From contig JAKSDI010000082.1 of assembly GCA_022360175.1 (NCBI GenBank), positions 1-55,270 on the forward strand: a stretch of DNA of 55,270 nt, written 5' to 3'. Below are positions 33,887 to 42,502 of the stretch, in pieces; position 1 is the stretch's first letter, and each line of letters begins with the position of its first letter. The notes beneath the pieces are model-generated. The model was not told the origin of the DNA and searched no databases. It saw only the letters and a program-made list of their open reading frames with translations. Source of the stretch: Chitinophagales bacterium (GTDB lineage Bacteria > Bacteroidota > Bacteroidia > Chitinophagales > Saprospiraceae). A program made the translations under genes and the position numbers.

Positions 33887-35281
33887 ATGAGAAAGAGAAT
33901 CATGAAGAGCGGATTTATTTTATGCCTTGCCGGATTAATGCTGACTATTACATCATTGCACGCTCAAAATTTTGATAAGAAAGAGATCATCTCAGACCTG
34001 GAATTTCTTTACCAATCATTAGAGGAAGCGCATTACGATTTATATGCTTACACCGACAAGAAAGAGTTCACCAATAATTACCTGAAGATAAAGAGATCAA
34101 TCACCCAGGATTCTTTAAATTTATTACAGGCAACCTCTCTTTTTCAGCAAGTTATTTCAAAAGCCAATACGGGTCATGCCGAGATTGACCTTCCCGTATC
34201 TGCCTACAGAAACTACGCAATGAATGGGGGCACTGTTTTTCCTTTGGAACTCGCGATAGAAGATGGCAAAGCATATATAAGAAAGAATTTTTCCAACAGC
34301 AATGAATTAAAAACAGGTCTAGAAGTAGTAGCTATTGATGATGTAGAAATTCAAAAAGTCATTGACAAAATTCATCCTCAATTATCTGCTGAAACGCCTT
34401 ATTTTAAGAATGCCAAATTAGAATTTTGGTCATTTCCAAGATTGTACTGGCAACTTTTCGGGCAAAGAGATTCGTTCAAAATAGCTATTCTGAAAGAGGA
34501 TAAACTAATCGATATTGAAGTAGCTGCTGTAGACTTGATCAGTGGTTTTGAAATGAAAAGAACGGAGATTATTTCCTCAGATAGATTCTTCAAATTATAC
34601 AAGAATGCAGCCTATGTCAAGCCGGGAAACTTCAGTGGAGATACGAAAGAGTATAAAGCTTTTATCGACTCTGTATTCACTGAATTAAATAATGCAAAGA
34701 GAAGCAACTTGATTGTCGATTTAAGAAATAATGCTGGTGGACATAATGAGTTTAGCGATTATTTGGTTTCGTATTTTGCAGATAAACCTTTTAAATGGCA
34801 TTCAAAATTTACTCTTAAATCAAGCAGTATATTAAAGGAGCAAACACGACTTAATAATGATACTACTGATTTGTATTTCAAAAAAATATTGGAGCATGAA
34901 AATGGAGTAACCTATGAATACTTGTTTGAAAATTATAAGCCTCAAAATGAATCAGCAAGGTTTAAGGGAGATGTTTATATCTTGATTAATCGACACTCTT
35001 ATTCCATGGCTGCTGTTACTGCTGCCATGATTCAGGATTATAAATTTGCAACTATTGTAGGCGAACAAACCGGAGATTTTCCCACACTCTATGCCTCTCA
35101 GTTTCAGTATGCCCTACCCAATACAGGGATCGTAGTTAAAGTTCCGAAAGGATACATGATAAGACCAAATGCAACAGAGTCCAGGGAAGGTGTGATTCCT
35201 GATATTTATATTAAAGACCATCTGATTGATGATAATGATGAAATTCTGGATGGATTATTAAAACAAATAAAGGAGAAGTAA
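33887..35281 (+). CDS. S41 family peptidase, secreted
   Basis: The 464-residue product has a signal peptide (LTITSLHAQ); the start may be the ATG at 33887 or at 33902. An N-terminal helical region with SKANTGHAEIDLP precedes the S41 core: LIVDLRNNAGGHNEF as the strand after the PDZ-like region, and NRHSYSMAAVTAAM with the catalytic Ser at about residue 373. The GEQTGDFPTLY end segment is typical. It differs from the S41 lipoprotein at 1736 in having no lipobox and no acidic run. It stands alone after the IS256 remnant. Confidence 0.87.
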   Translation: MRKRIMKSGFILCLAGLMLTITSLHAQNFDKKEIISDLEFLYQSLEEAHYDLYAYTDKKEFTNNYLKIKRSITQDSLNLLQATSLFQQVISKANTGHAEIDLPVSAYRNYAMNGGTVFPLELAIEDGKAYIRKNFSNSNELKTGLEVVAIDDVEIQKVIDKIHPQLSAETPYFKNAKLEFWSFPRLYWQLFGQRDSFKIAILKEDKLIDIEVAAVDLISGFEMKRTEIISSDRFFKLYKNAAYVKPGNFSGDTKEYKAFIDSVFTELNNAKRSNLIVDLRNNAGGHNEFSDYLVSYFADKPFKWHSKFTLKSSSILKEQTRLNNDTTDLYFKKILEHENGVTYEYLFENYKPQNESARFKGDVYILINRHSYSMAAVTAAMIQDYKFATIVGEQTGDFPTLYASQFQYALPNTGIVVKVPKGYMIRPNATESREGVIPDIYIKDHLIDDNDEILDGLLKQIKEK

Positions 35282-35359
35282 ACCTATATAACTAAGTGTA
35301 CAGACAGATTAACTGAGAGACACTTGTTTTTTCTTTGAAATATTACCCAATACTTGACT

Positions 35360-35395
35360 GTCCCTCGCTGGCGGGGGATTTAGGGGGTGGAATCA
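35360..35395. repeat. G-rich hairpin-like dispersed repeat
   Basis: CCCTCGCTGGCGGGGGATTT followed by AGGGGGTGG resembles short GC-rich repeats scattered in Bacteroidota genomes, as I recall them. It stands out from the AT-rich surroundings. A similar GC-rich block lies at 38168-38225. No gene is visible. Confidence 0.4.
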
Positions 35396-35566
35396 CTGCC
35401 CTTAAGTTTAGATGCTATTACAACTAAAAGTCAGGATTCAATAGGCAAAACAACTGGAATCGATTGAAGTATTTTTACAAAACCTCAGGATCAAAGCATC
35501 CCTTAGCATCGTTTACCGCTCTATTCATAATAGCATTAGTGCAAAAAATACAAACACTAAAAACCT

Positions 35567-36535
35567 ATGTCAAAAAGAGTCCATCTTGTTTCAATCGTGT
35601 GCCTGTTATTTTTATGGGGCTGTCATAATCCACCTCAGGAAGCAAGCAAAAAAACAGAAGCTACTATGTTTGCCTCAATGCCAGACAGTGCTCAATTGAT
35701 AATGAGTGATATCGATTTATTTTGGAAAGCTTTCGATCAGCAATTGAAAGACACTACAATTAATGCATTTGATCAATACCTTGAACAAGGAAGTATAGGT
35801 TTAAAGGATTTTATTCCGGAAAGAATAGAAAGTGCAGAAGCTCTGAAAGCTTTAGTATTATCAGAGAAAAAATATTATCAAAACATTAGAGCTTCCTCTT
35901 ACAAAGTCCGCTTATTTGAAAAGCAAATCAAAGCCTCCCTTTATGCATTGGAGTACTTATATCCAAAAGCGGAGTTCCCTCCAGTATATTTTCTCATTGG
36001 TAGAACTACCTCTGGTGGGACCGCTAGTGAAAATGGGCTTATGATCGCCTTAGAAGTATATTCAGATAGCAGTTATAGTACCAATTATGGAAGGCCGTCA
36101 TTAGATATCGAATTGCTTCCAAATGTAGTAGCCCATGAGCTCATTCATTTTCTTCAGAGAGATGATGAGAGCGATGAAAGCCTTCTCAAGCATTGTTTGA
36201 GAGAAGGTAGTGCTGATTTTATAGCAGAATTAGCATCTGGCGAAAAGGTTAAATTAGCCAACGGGCCAAATGTGTATTCGTATGGAAACACACGTGAGAA
36301 AGCATTATGGTTGGAGTTCAAGGATTCAATGAACTCAACAGACTTATCTCCCTGGCTGTACAGTACGACCAATGATGGTCGACCACAGAATTTGGGATAT
36401 TGGATGGGGTATCAAATTGTTGAAAGTTACTATAAGAAAGCAAAAGATAAACGCCAGGCAATAGATGATATTTTGAACATCACTGACTATGCAGGCTTCC
36501 TAAAAAAATCTCAATATTCAAATAAGTTTCAATAA
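35567..36535 (+). CDS. Putative zinc metallopeptidase lipoprotein (GldB-like)
   Basis: This 322-residue lipoprotein (lipobox LFLWGC) carries HELIH in NVVAHELIHFLQ and, 25-30 residues later, EGSADFIAEL, whose Glu can be the third zinc ligand. The Bacteroidota GldB/DUF2268 group has this arrangement, so I place it there tentatively. GldB itself is needed for gliding motility, but the other gld genes are not nearby, so a paralogue with another role is likelier. It ends 21 bp before the delta-60 repeat gene. Confidence 0.78.
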   Translation: MSKRVHLVSIVCLLFLWGCHNPPQEASKKTEATMFASMPDSAQLIMSDIDLFWKAFDQQLKDTTINAFDQYLEQGSIGLKDFIPERIESAEALKALVLSEKKYYQNIRASSYKVRLFEKQIKASLYALEYLYPKAEFPPVYFLIGRTTSGGTASENGLMIALEVYSDSSYSTNYGRPSLDIELLPNVVAHELIHFLQRDDESDESLLKHCLREGSADFIAELASGEKVKLANGPNVYSYGNTREKALWLEFKDSMNSTDLSPWLYSTTNDGRPQNLGYWMGYQIVESYYKKAKDKRQAIDDILNITDYAGFLKKSQYSNKFQ

Positions 36536-36556
36536 AACGACTTATAACCAACTCCA

Positions 36557-38083
36557 ATGAAGAAACCTCTATTTACTCAATTCCTCTTTGTCCTATTGAT
36601 CTCCAATATCTGGTCAGCTCTTTCTTTCGCCCAGCCTGGTTCTTTAGATGCTACCTTCGGTTCTGGCGGGACAGTAATTACTGCTCTCGGAGATTTTGGA
36701 GAGATGGGCAATTCTATCCTTATTCAGGGCGATGATAAAATTTTACTGGGCGGTTATACGCAAAGCAATTTCACTTCGGCTGATTTTGCTTTGATGCGAT
36801 TTAATTATGACGGCACTTTAGATAGCAATTTTGGGATAAATGGGAAAGTCATTACAACTATCGAAAATCGTAGTGAGGGCAATTCACTGCTTATCCAGGA
36901 GGATGAGAAAATCATATTAGGAGGGGCATCCGACTGGTATATTAATTTAGTTAGATACGATAAGGACGGAGTGCTTGATCCTGACTTTGGCACAGATGGA
37001 AAAGTAATCATTGATATCGAGGGGTATTATAGTGAACAGTGCAAAACGGTAGCAATGCAGGAGGATGGGAAAATATTAGTAGGGGGCTATGCCCAGCATA
37101 TCAGCAATGATAAATCTTATTTTGTGGTAGTCCGATGCAATGATGATGGTAGTTTGGATAGCACTTTTGGTACAAACGGGATCGTAATTGGTAGCCGTGG
37201 CAAGGCCAATTCAATGGGTATTCAGGAGGATGGGAAAATCATCTTGGGAGGAGCTCTTGATGGAACTTTTACTTTAGAACAATACCACTCTGATGGCACA
37301 TTAGATACCAGTTTTGGCGTAGACGGGAAAGTTATTACACCTGTTGGAACTTATGGAGAAGGATATTCATTACTTATACAGGACAATGGTAAAATAGTAC
37401 TGGGAGGATACAGTAATAGCGGTACCGGATCTAATTTTGCAATAGTTCGCTACAATAGTGATGGTACACTGGATACTACCTTTGGCATGGACGGAAAGGT
37501 AATTACGCCTGTCGGAAGTGCTGGCAGGGGAAATTCATTAGCGATTCAGGAGGATGGAAAAATTCTTTTGGCTGGATATGGAAATGATGATTCCAATAAC
37601 TCGAATTTTGCAATAGCCCGCTACAATAGTAATGGTACACTAGATAGTAGCTTTGGCATGGATGGAATTGTCATTACTCCTATTGGAGATTCTTATGGTG
37701 GGGGTAATTCTTTGGGGGTTCATAGTGATGGTAAAATTGTAGTGGGAGGATATGTTTATGGCTCCAGTTTGGACATTGCTTTGGTACGGTATAATGGTGG
37801 TATAAGTGTTGGGGTAGAGGAAGCTTGCTGTGAAGACAGGAGTATTAGAATATACCCCAATCCATTTAATACTATTACTAGCATTCTACTGAATCGCCCT
37901 CTTCATCGAGCAGAAATGAACGTATACAACGCATACGGGCAATTAGTAAGAACTGTAGAAGGTATTTCAGGACAGGAAATCCAACTCTCTCGCGGCCATT
38001 TGGCTGATGGAATATATTTCCTTCAGTTGATGGAAAAAGGCAAAGTTGTTGCTACAGATAAATTGATAATTAGTAAAAAATAA
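36557..38083 (+). CDS. Delta-60 repeat protein with T9SS sorting domain
   Basis: The 508-residue protein has a signal peptide (ALSFAQ) and seven copies of the delta-60 repeat (GTLDxxFGxDGKVIT type) at 50-60 residue spacing, forming a beta-propeller-like region. The C-terminus (IRIYPNPFNTITSIL to the final LIISKK) is a type A T9SS sorting domain, so it is carried across the outer membrane and anchored or released. Its function is unknown, probably extracellular binding or a cell-surface role. It begins 21 bp after the metallopeptidase gene. Confidence 0.92.
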   Translation: MKKPLFTQFLFVLLISNIWSALSFAQPGSLDATFGSGGTVITALGDFGEMGNSILIQGDDKILLGGYTQSNFTSADFALMRFNYDGTLDSNFGINGKVITTIENRSEGNSLLIQEDEKIILGGASDWYINLVRYDKDGVLDPDFGTDGKVIIDIEGYYSEQCKTVAMQEDGKILVGGYAQHISNDKSYFVVVRCNDDGSLDSTFGTNGIVIGSRGKANSMGIQEDGKIILGGALDGTFTLEQYHSDGTLDTSFGVDGKVITPVGTYGEGYSLLIQDNGKIVLGGYSNSGTGSNFAIVRYNSDGTLDTTFGMDGKVITPVGSAGRGNSLAIQEDGKILLAGYGNDDSNNSNFAIARYNSNGTLDSSFGMDGIVITPIGDSYGGGNSLGVHSDGKIVVGGYVYGSSLDIALVRYNGGISVGVEEACCEDRSIRIYPNPFNTITSILLNRPLHRAEMNVYNAYGQLVRTVEGISGQEIQLSRGHLADGIYFLQLMEKGKVVATDKLIISKK

Positions 38084-38167
38084 ATTGCTCTCTTCCATTC
38101 TTTAATTTGAAGAGGAACTAAATATTATAGCGTCTTAACATGTACTTCTCCAATCAAACGACTTGTT

Positions 38168-38225
38168 TGGGAGGGACATGAGTGTTGTGCTCCCTTGGGG
38201 AGCTGTCCGTAGGGCTGAGGGGGAT
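38168..38225. repeat. GC-rich dispersed repeat
   Basis: GCTCCCTTGGGGAGCTGTCC followed by GTAGGGCTGAGGGGG contains the palindrome CTCC/GGAG and a G-rich tail. It resembles short GC-rich repeats known in many Bacteroidota. No gene is seen. It lies between the delta-60 protein gene and a small ORF. Confidence 0.4.
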
Positions 38226-38259
38226 TTTCTATAAACTTAAACCTTAAATTATTAACAGC

Positions 38260-38460
38260 ATGAGAAGTCTTTATGACATCAAATTTGATGAAAAATTAGT
38301 CATGAATATAGCTAAGCTAAACCTTGGTTTATATATTTATGAGATATTCAAGGATTGGATAATCCTAAAAGATTTTTCAAATCCGTATATTCATACGTGG
38401 TTAATCACAGGCGTAGGATTAATCATTTTTGCAAAGCTTTATTTTAAGAAAAAGTCCTAG
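38260..38460 (+). CDS. Small hypothetical protein with one TM helix
   Basis: A 66-residue ORF whose last third (WLITGVGLIIFAKLY) is a TM helix followed by a basic tail, FKKKS. The N-terminal half is soluble and acidic-basic mixed. It has no recognised family. Only coding length and TM design support it. It overlaps nothing if the next gene starts at the TTG at 38465. Confidence 0.45.
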   Translation: MRSLYDIKFDEKLVMNIAKLNLGLYIYEIFKDWIILKDFSNPYIHTWLITGVGLIIFAKLYFKKKS

Positions 38461-38464
38461 CATT

Positions 38465-38848
38465 TTGAACAGAATCCAAAATGAAACAAACAAAGATCAA
38501 ATCGTTGCACTGGAAAAAAGGCTCCTGGAGGCGATGAAGAATAGTGATATTGATGCTTTGGATGAACTACTGCATGATGATTTATTATTCGTAATTCCCA
38601 CTGGGCAGACGGTGACCAAGCAGATGGATTTAGCCAATCTACAATCTGGTAATTTAAAGATTGAGGTCATCTCCTCTAGTGAACAGGAAATTAGCTTGAT
38701 CCATGATAATGCCATTGTATCAGTTGTTATCAGCTTGAAAGGAAACTATCTAGACAATCCGATAGATGGTCAGTTTAAGTATATCAGAACATGGAAGTTA
38801 TTCAACGAGGGGTGGAAAGTGATAGGAGGGGCTGGTATTCAGATATAG
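38465..38848 (+). CDS. NTF2-like/DUF4440 protein
   Basis: I choose the TTG at 38465 as start, since the ORF start at 38429 would overlap the small upstream gene; no in-frame ATG lies before the domain. The 127-residue product is a SnoaL/DUF4440 NTF2-like domain: IVALEKRLLEAMKNSDIDAL, HDDLLFVIPTGQTVT and the final TWKLFNEGWKVIGGAG. Such proteins are small enzymes or binding proteins of unknown substrate. The HAD gene starts 22 bp downstream. Confidence 0.8.
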   Translation: MNRIQNETNKDQIVALEKRLLEAMKNSDIDALDELLHDDLLFVIPTGQTVTKQMDLANLQSGNLKIEVISSSEQEISLIHDNAIVSVVISLKGNYLDNPIDGQFKYIRTWKLFNEGWKVIGGAGIQI

Positions 38849-38870
38849 GAATGAGCCTAAAACGATAGCA

Positions 38871-39581
38871 ATGAATATAGACGCAATACTTTGGGATTAT
38901 GATGGCACATTAGTGAATTCGGTGCCTAAAAATATTGCTATCACCAAGCAAATACTTTTAGAAGTGGCTCCGAGGCTGACGGGAGATAACCTGCCTTCTT
39001 ATTTGAAAAGTGAAGCATCTTATCATATCGCCAATCATCAGTCTAAAAACTGGCAGGATTTGTATGTGAATTATTATGGAATGTCTGAAGCTGAAATGCT
39101 CAAAGCAGGAAAGTTATGGACAAACTACCAGCTGAAAAACACAACTCCTGTAAAGCTGTTTAATGAAATAGAGCAAACGATCAATCAAATCCATTTGCCG
39201 CAAGGCATCTGTTCCCAAAACTCATCTGAAAATATTTATCGGATTTTGGAGCAAAATAACATACACCACAAATTCAATACTGTGATTGGGTATGATGACA
39301 TTCCAAGTAATGTGCAAAAACCAAATCCTTTTGGTGGCCTAAAATGCCTGGAGCAAATGTTTGATACTTCAAAGAACAGGACGGTATTTTATATTGGAGA
39401 TCATGAAGGAGATGTACAGTTTGCCCGAAATATTGAAATGGAATTGGGTGGTGGTAGTCGAGTGATTGCTGTAGTAGCAAAGTACAGTGGAGCGGATACG
39501 CAATCATGGAGTTATAAACCCGATTTTGAAATTGAGCAACCAATAGACTTGCTCCAAATAATAAATCATTTTTCTTTTTGA
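38871..39581 (+). CDS. HAD-superfamily phosphatase (PGP/beta-PGM group)
   Basis: This 236-residue cytoplasmic protein has HAD motif I as ILWDYDGTLVNS (Asp9, Asp11), GICSQNS as motif II, the KPNPFGG Lys as motif III and YIGDHEGDVQFA as motif IV. A helical cap lies between motifs I and II. It fits the phosphoglycolate phosphatase or beta-phosphoglucomutase group. Its last 16 bp overlap the end of the opposite-strand LysR gene. Confidence 0.88.
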   Translation: MNIDAILWDYDGTLVNSVPKNIAITKQILLEVAPRLTGDNLPSYLKSEASYHIANHQSKNWQDLYVNYYGMSEAEMLKAGKLWTNYQLKNTTPVKLFNEIEQTINQIHLPQGICSQNSSENIYRILEQNNIHHKFNTVIGYDDIPSNVQKPNPFGGLKCLEQMFDTSKNRTVFYIGDHEGDVQFARNIEMELGGGSRVIAVVAKYSGADTQSWSYKPDFEIEQPIDLLQIINHFSF

Positions 39582-40459
39582 AAGTGTTCCTCAAAGCTTA
39601 AAAGGAAGTCGTTGATGTATTTTTTGTTTTTATCCGCTTTTCTGATGACGAGGTAATGAGTCCTTCTTAATCCATTTCTACCAATCTTTTTGAAGGCTAA
39701 TTCATCTGATAGTTTAAATGATCTTAAAGCCCATTTGGGAATGCATAAGATGCCCATATTGGCCTGCACCATTTCCAGTGCAACCTCAGTTAAAGGAACG
39801 GCTGAAATTTTGGAGGGAATAATCTTATTGGGCTTCAAAAATTGTTCATATACGGCAACCGTTTCCAGAGGAAAAGAATGAATGATCAAATGTATATCTG
39901 AGAAGTGATTCGTATCCAGATAGTCTAAACTGCTCAGAGGATTTTCTTTATGACAAACAGCGTAAATTTCATCCTCGTAAATTTCTGTACTGGATAGCGC
40001 CTCATAAACAGGTTTTGAGGTCACAATTGCTATATCAATTTCATTGGATAATATTTTGGGAATAGGCTGGTGGGTAGCTTCTAAAATTAAATCGACATTT
40101 ATTTCTGGATACAGTATTCCCATTTTTTGAATAAATGAAGACAAGCCCTGATAGAAAGAATAACACTCTGTACTTAGCTTAATTGTTCCGGCAGAACCCT
40201 TCCGTATTTGTTGTAATGTATCAAACCCTTTCTCTATACAACCAATAACTTCACAAGCTATTTTGTAGAGTTCATTTCCCTCATCCGTCAGCTTCCACTT
40301 ATTGCGAGTTCGGTGGAAAACTTTAAACCCTAGTTGAGACTCCAATTCTTTTAATTGATGGCTTAAAGCGGATTGAGTCAGAAATAATTTTTCTGAAGAG
40401 TTGGCAATACTTCCTTCTTCCGCTATGGCCTTTACGAGTCTAAAAAACTTGATTTCCAT
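39566..40459 (-). CDS. LysR family transcriptional regulator
   Basis: I use the ATG at 40459 (MEIKFFRLVKAIAEEGSI), which begins the winged HTH directly; the longer ORF start would add 38 residues without family likeness. The 297-residue protein has the LysR N-terminal HTH (FLTQSALSHQLKELESQLG, then FHRTRNKWKLTDEG) and a periplasmic-binding-type effector domain. LysR regulators often control the gene on the other side of their promoter, here the rhodanese gene 221 bp away. It is one of only two minus-strand genes in the window. Confidence 0.93.
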   Translation of the reverse strand: MEIKFFRLVKAIAEEGSIANSSEKLFLTQSALSHQLKELESQLGFKVFHRTRNKWKLTDEGNELYKIACEVIGCIEKGFDTLQQIRKGSAGTIKLSTECYSFYQGLSSFIQKMGILYPEINVDLILEATHQPIPKILSNEIDIAIVTSKPVYEALSSTEIYEDEIYAVCHKENPLSSLDYLDTNHFSDIHLIIHSFPLETVAVYEQFLKPNKIIPSKISAVPLTEVALEMVQANMGILCIPKWALRSFKLSDELAFKKIGRNGLRRTHYLVIRKADKNKKYINDFLLSFEEHFQKEK

Positions 40460-40680
40460 ACTTGCGAAGATAGGACATAAAGGAATGGCAGTAGCTGAAA
40501 ATATTTCAATTAAGACTGAAAAGCATTCAATAACAAGGCTGGGACCAAGCGCATATCTCCAATAGTTTTGCACAAGAATTAAGCATGTTTGAGGTTTATT
40601 AATCGGACTTATCTAATCCTATTATTGACAAAATCGTCTCAAAGAACAAATTCCCAAACATGCTCTAAAAAAATCAAACT

Positions 40681-41073
40681 ATGCAAAATCAAATTGAATT
40701 TTACAAAAGTAAGTTGGCTTATGAAATGGACCCTTCAGATTTATATACTGCTTTTGAAGAGCGTACGGATTATGTCGCATTAGACACTCGACAGGCATTT
40801 GGATATGAAAAAGAACATATTCCAACAGCCATCAATTTGCCACATAGAGAGATGACCGAAGAAAGTACCCGGCATTTAGATAAATCAAAAGTCTATGTTT
40901 GCTACTGCGACGGCATTGGTTGTAATGGGTCTACCAAAGGTGCTTTAAAAATGACTAAATTAGGTTTTAAGGTAAAGGAACTAATAGGAGGTATAGAGTG
41001 GTGGAAATTTGACGGTTATGCAACGGAAGGAACCCATGCTAATAACGGGTCTATGTTTAAGTGTGCTTGTTAA
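40681..41073 (+). CDS. Rhodanese-like domain protein
   Basis: This 130-residue single-domain protein carries the rhodanese fold: VALDTRQAFGYEKEHIPTAI and the active loop VCYCDGIGCNGSTKGA, in which a Cys would accept sulfane sulfur. IGGIEWWKFDGYATEG is the usual C-terminal segment. It handles sulfane sulfur or thiol transfer. It is divergent from a LysR gene, which probably regulates it, and is followed after 14 bp by a GNAT gene. Confidence 0.9.
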   Translation: MQNQIEFYKSKLAYEMDPSDLYTAFEERTDYVALDTRQAFGYEKEHIPTAINLPHREMTEESTRHLDKSKVYVCYCDGIGCNGSTKGALKMTKLGFKVKELIGGIEWWKFDGYATEGTHANNGSMFKCAC

Positions 41074-41087
41074 AAACAACATAAATC

Positions 41088-41531
41088 ATGGAGATTAGAT
41101 TTGCTCAAAAAAAGGATTTAGAATCTATAGTCAGCTTATGTAAGGCTCATGCCGAATATGAAAAAGCAGATTTCGTAGAAGCCAATAAAGTAGGCTTACT
41201 ATCTAAATATCTTTTTGGCAATTCTAATGAGTTGAAATGCCTGGTTGTAGATAAGGAAAGCAAATTAGTGGGCTATGCTACTTACTTCAAACAGTTCTCA
41301 ACCTGGGATGCCTGTTATTATGTTTACCTGGATTGCTTATTTCTAAAAGAGGAAGTGAGAGGGCAAGGGATAGGTAAACGGATAATGCAACACATTAAGG
41401 AGTTTGCAAAATTGGAAGCTTGCTCCATCATTCAGTGGCAAACTCCAACTTTTAACACAAAGGCAATTAACTTTTACCAAAAAATAGGCGCTGAATCTAA
41501 ATCTAAAGAAAGGTTTATCTGGGAGGTGTAA
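41088..41531 (+). CDS. GNAT family N-acetyltransferase
   Basis: A 147-residue acetyltransferase with the GNAT fold. The acetyl-CoA loop is VRGQGIGKRIMQHI, and the catalytic domain has VYLDCLFLKEEVRG before it. The C-terminal NTKAINFYQKIGAES is the typical last helix-strand unit. Substrate unknown. It is 14 bp after the rhodanese gene, so the two are probably co-transcribed. Confidence 0.9.
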   Translation: MEIRFAQKKDLESIVSLCKAHAEYEKADFVEANKVGLLSKYLFGNSNELKCLVVDKESKLVGYATYFKQFSTWDACYYVYLDCLFLKEEVRGQGIGKRIMQHIKEFAKLEACSIIQWQTPTFNTKAINFYQKIGAESKSKERFIWEV

Positions 41532-41632
41532 AAAAATTGTCTGCCTGGTTTTTTGTCTTAAATGCGTAGTCAAGACTATTGATGTTGTTCAATATTAGAC
41601 AATACTTGTGTTCTGAAATAAAACTGTCGATT

Positions 41633-41688
41633 GTTTTGTTTTAGAACATTTTGTATTTTTGTGAATAGTAATGTGTATAGAACAAAAC
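41633..41688 (+). promoter_or_regulatory. Promoter and operator of the Panacea toxin-antitoxin pair
   Basis: TATTTTTG at 41654-41661 fits the -7 box TAnnTTTG, with ATTG ending at 41633, 20 nt upstream, as a possible -33. GTTTTGTTTTA (41633-41643) and TAGAACAAAAC (41678-41688) form an inverted repeat with 10 of 11 pairs that encloses the -7 box. The encoded HTH antitoxin is likely to bind here and repress its own operon. Confidence 0.5.
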
Positions 41689-41695
41689 ATTTAAA

Positions 41696-42502
41696 ATGAG
41701 TCAACATCTTTCTCAAAAAGAGATAGGTCACAGGATTTCAGAATTTCGACAATTTAAAGAGTTTTCACAAGAAGAGCTTGCAAACCAAATCGAATTGTCA
41801 AGATCTTCCTTAGCTCAAATAGAACTAGGAAACAGGAAATTAAACGTCATAGAGTTTCAAAGAATAGCTCATGTACTGGGATTTTCTTTGGATAATTTCT
41901 TGTCACAGGATTTTAATATAAAAGAGGTCTCTTCAGGAGCAGGGCAAGGTCCATTAGAAAGTGATGATAATTATAGGGTTTCAGAACCAGTTCTGGATAT
42001 TAGAAAGTTTTCCAATGTATTACTTTATATCCTGGAAAAATGTGCAGGAAAACCGAACGTAGGAGAGACATTAATTTATAAAATGCTGTACTTCTCTGAC
42101 TTCAATTATTACGAATTATACGAAGAGCATCTGACTGGTGCAAAATATCACAAACTACCATATGGGCCTGTTCCACAAGATGTACAGGCTATTATTCATA
42201 AAATGATAAACGAAGATAAAAGCATACAAAGAATAAAAACAGATTACCACAATTATAAACAGACTCGTTATATCCCCTTAAAAAAAGCAGCTCTTCAAGA
42301 GCTTAAAGCAAGCGAAACAGAAACCCTAGATCGTGTGATTGAACAATTCTCTGACTGGTCTGCTACTGCAATAAGTGAATATTCTCATAAAGACATACCC
42401 TGGTTAGTATCTAAAGAAGGAGAAGAAATAAATTATGAACTAGCGCTATATAGAGAAGCACCATACTCTGTCAGGACTTATGATGAAGAAAACAATGAAT
42501 AG
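41696..42502 (+). CDS. HTH-Panacea (SocA/DUF4065) antitoxin
   Basis: The 268-residue protein joins an Xre-type HTH (residues 9-64, ELANQIELSRSSLAQIELGN) to a Panacea/SocA-like domain, seen in GETLIYKMLYFSDFNYYELY and AKYHKLPYGPVPQDVQAII. Panacea domains are versatile antitoxins in type II systems (PanAT), where the HTH autoregulates. The start codon fits the promoter upstream. It overlaps the toxin gene by one base, and an inverted repeat in its promoter supports autorepression. Confidence 0.9.
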   Translation: MSQHLSQKEIGHRISEFRQFKEFSQEELANQIELSRSSLAQIELGNRKLNVIEFQRIAHVLGFSLDNFLSQDFNIKEVSSGAGQGPLESDDNYRVSEPVLDIRKFSNVLLYILEKCAGKPNVGETLIYKMLYFSDFNYYELYEEHLTGAKYHKLPYGPVPQDVQAIIHKMINEDKSIQRIKTDYHNYKQTRYIPLKKAALQELKASETETLDRVIEQFSDWSATAISEYSHKDIPWLVSKEGEEINYELALYREAPYSVRTYDEENNE

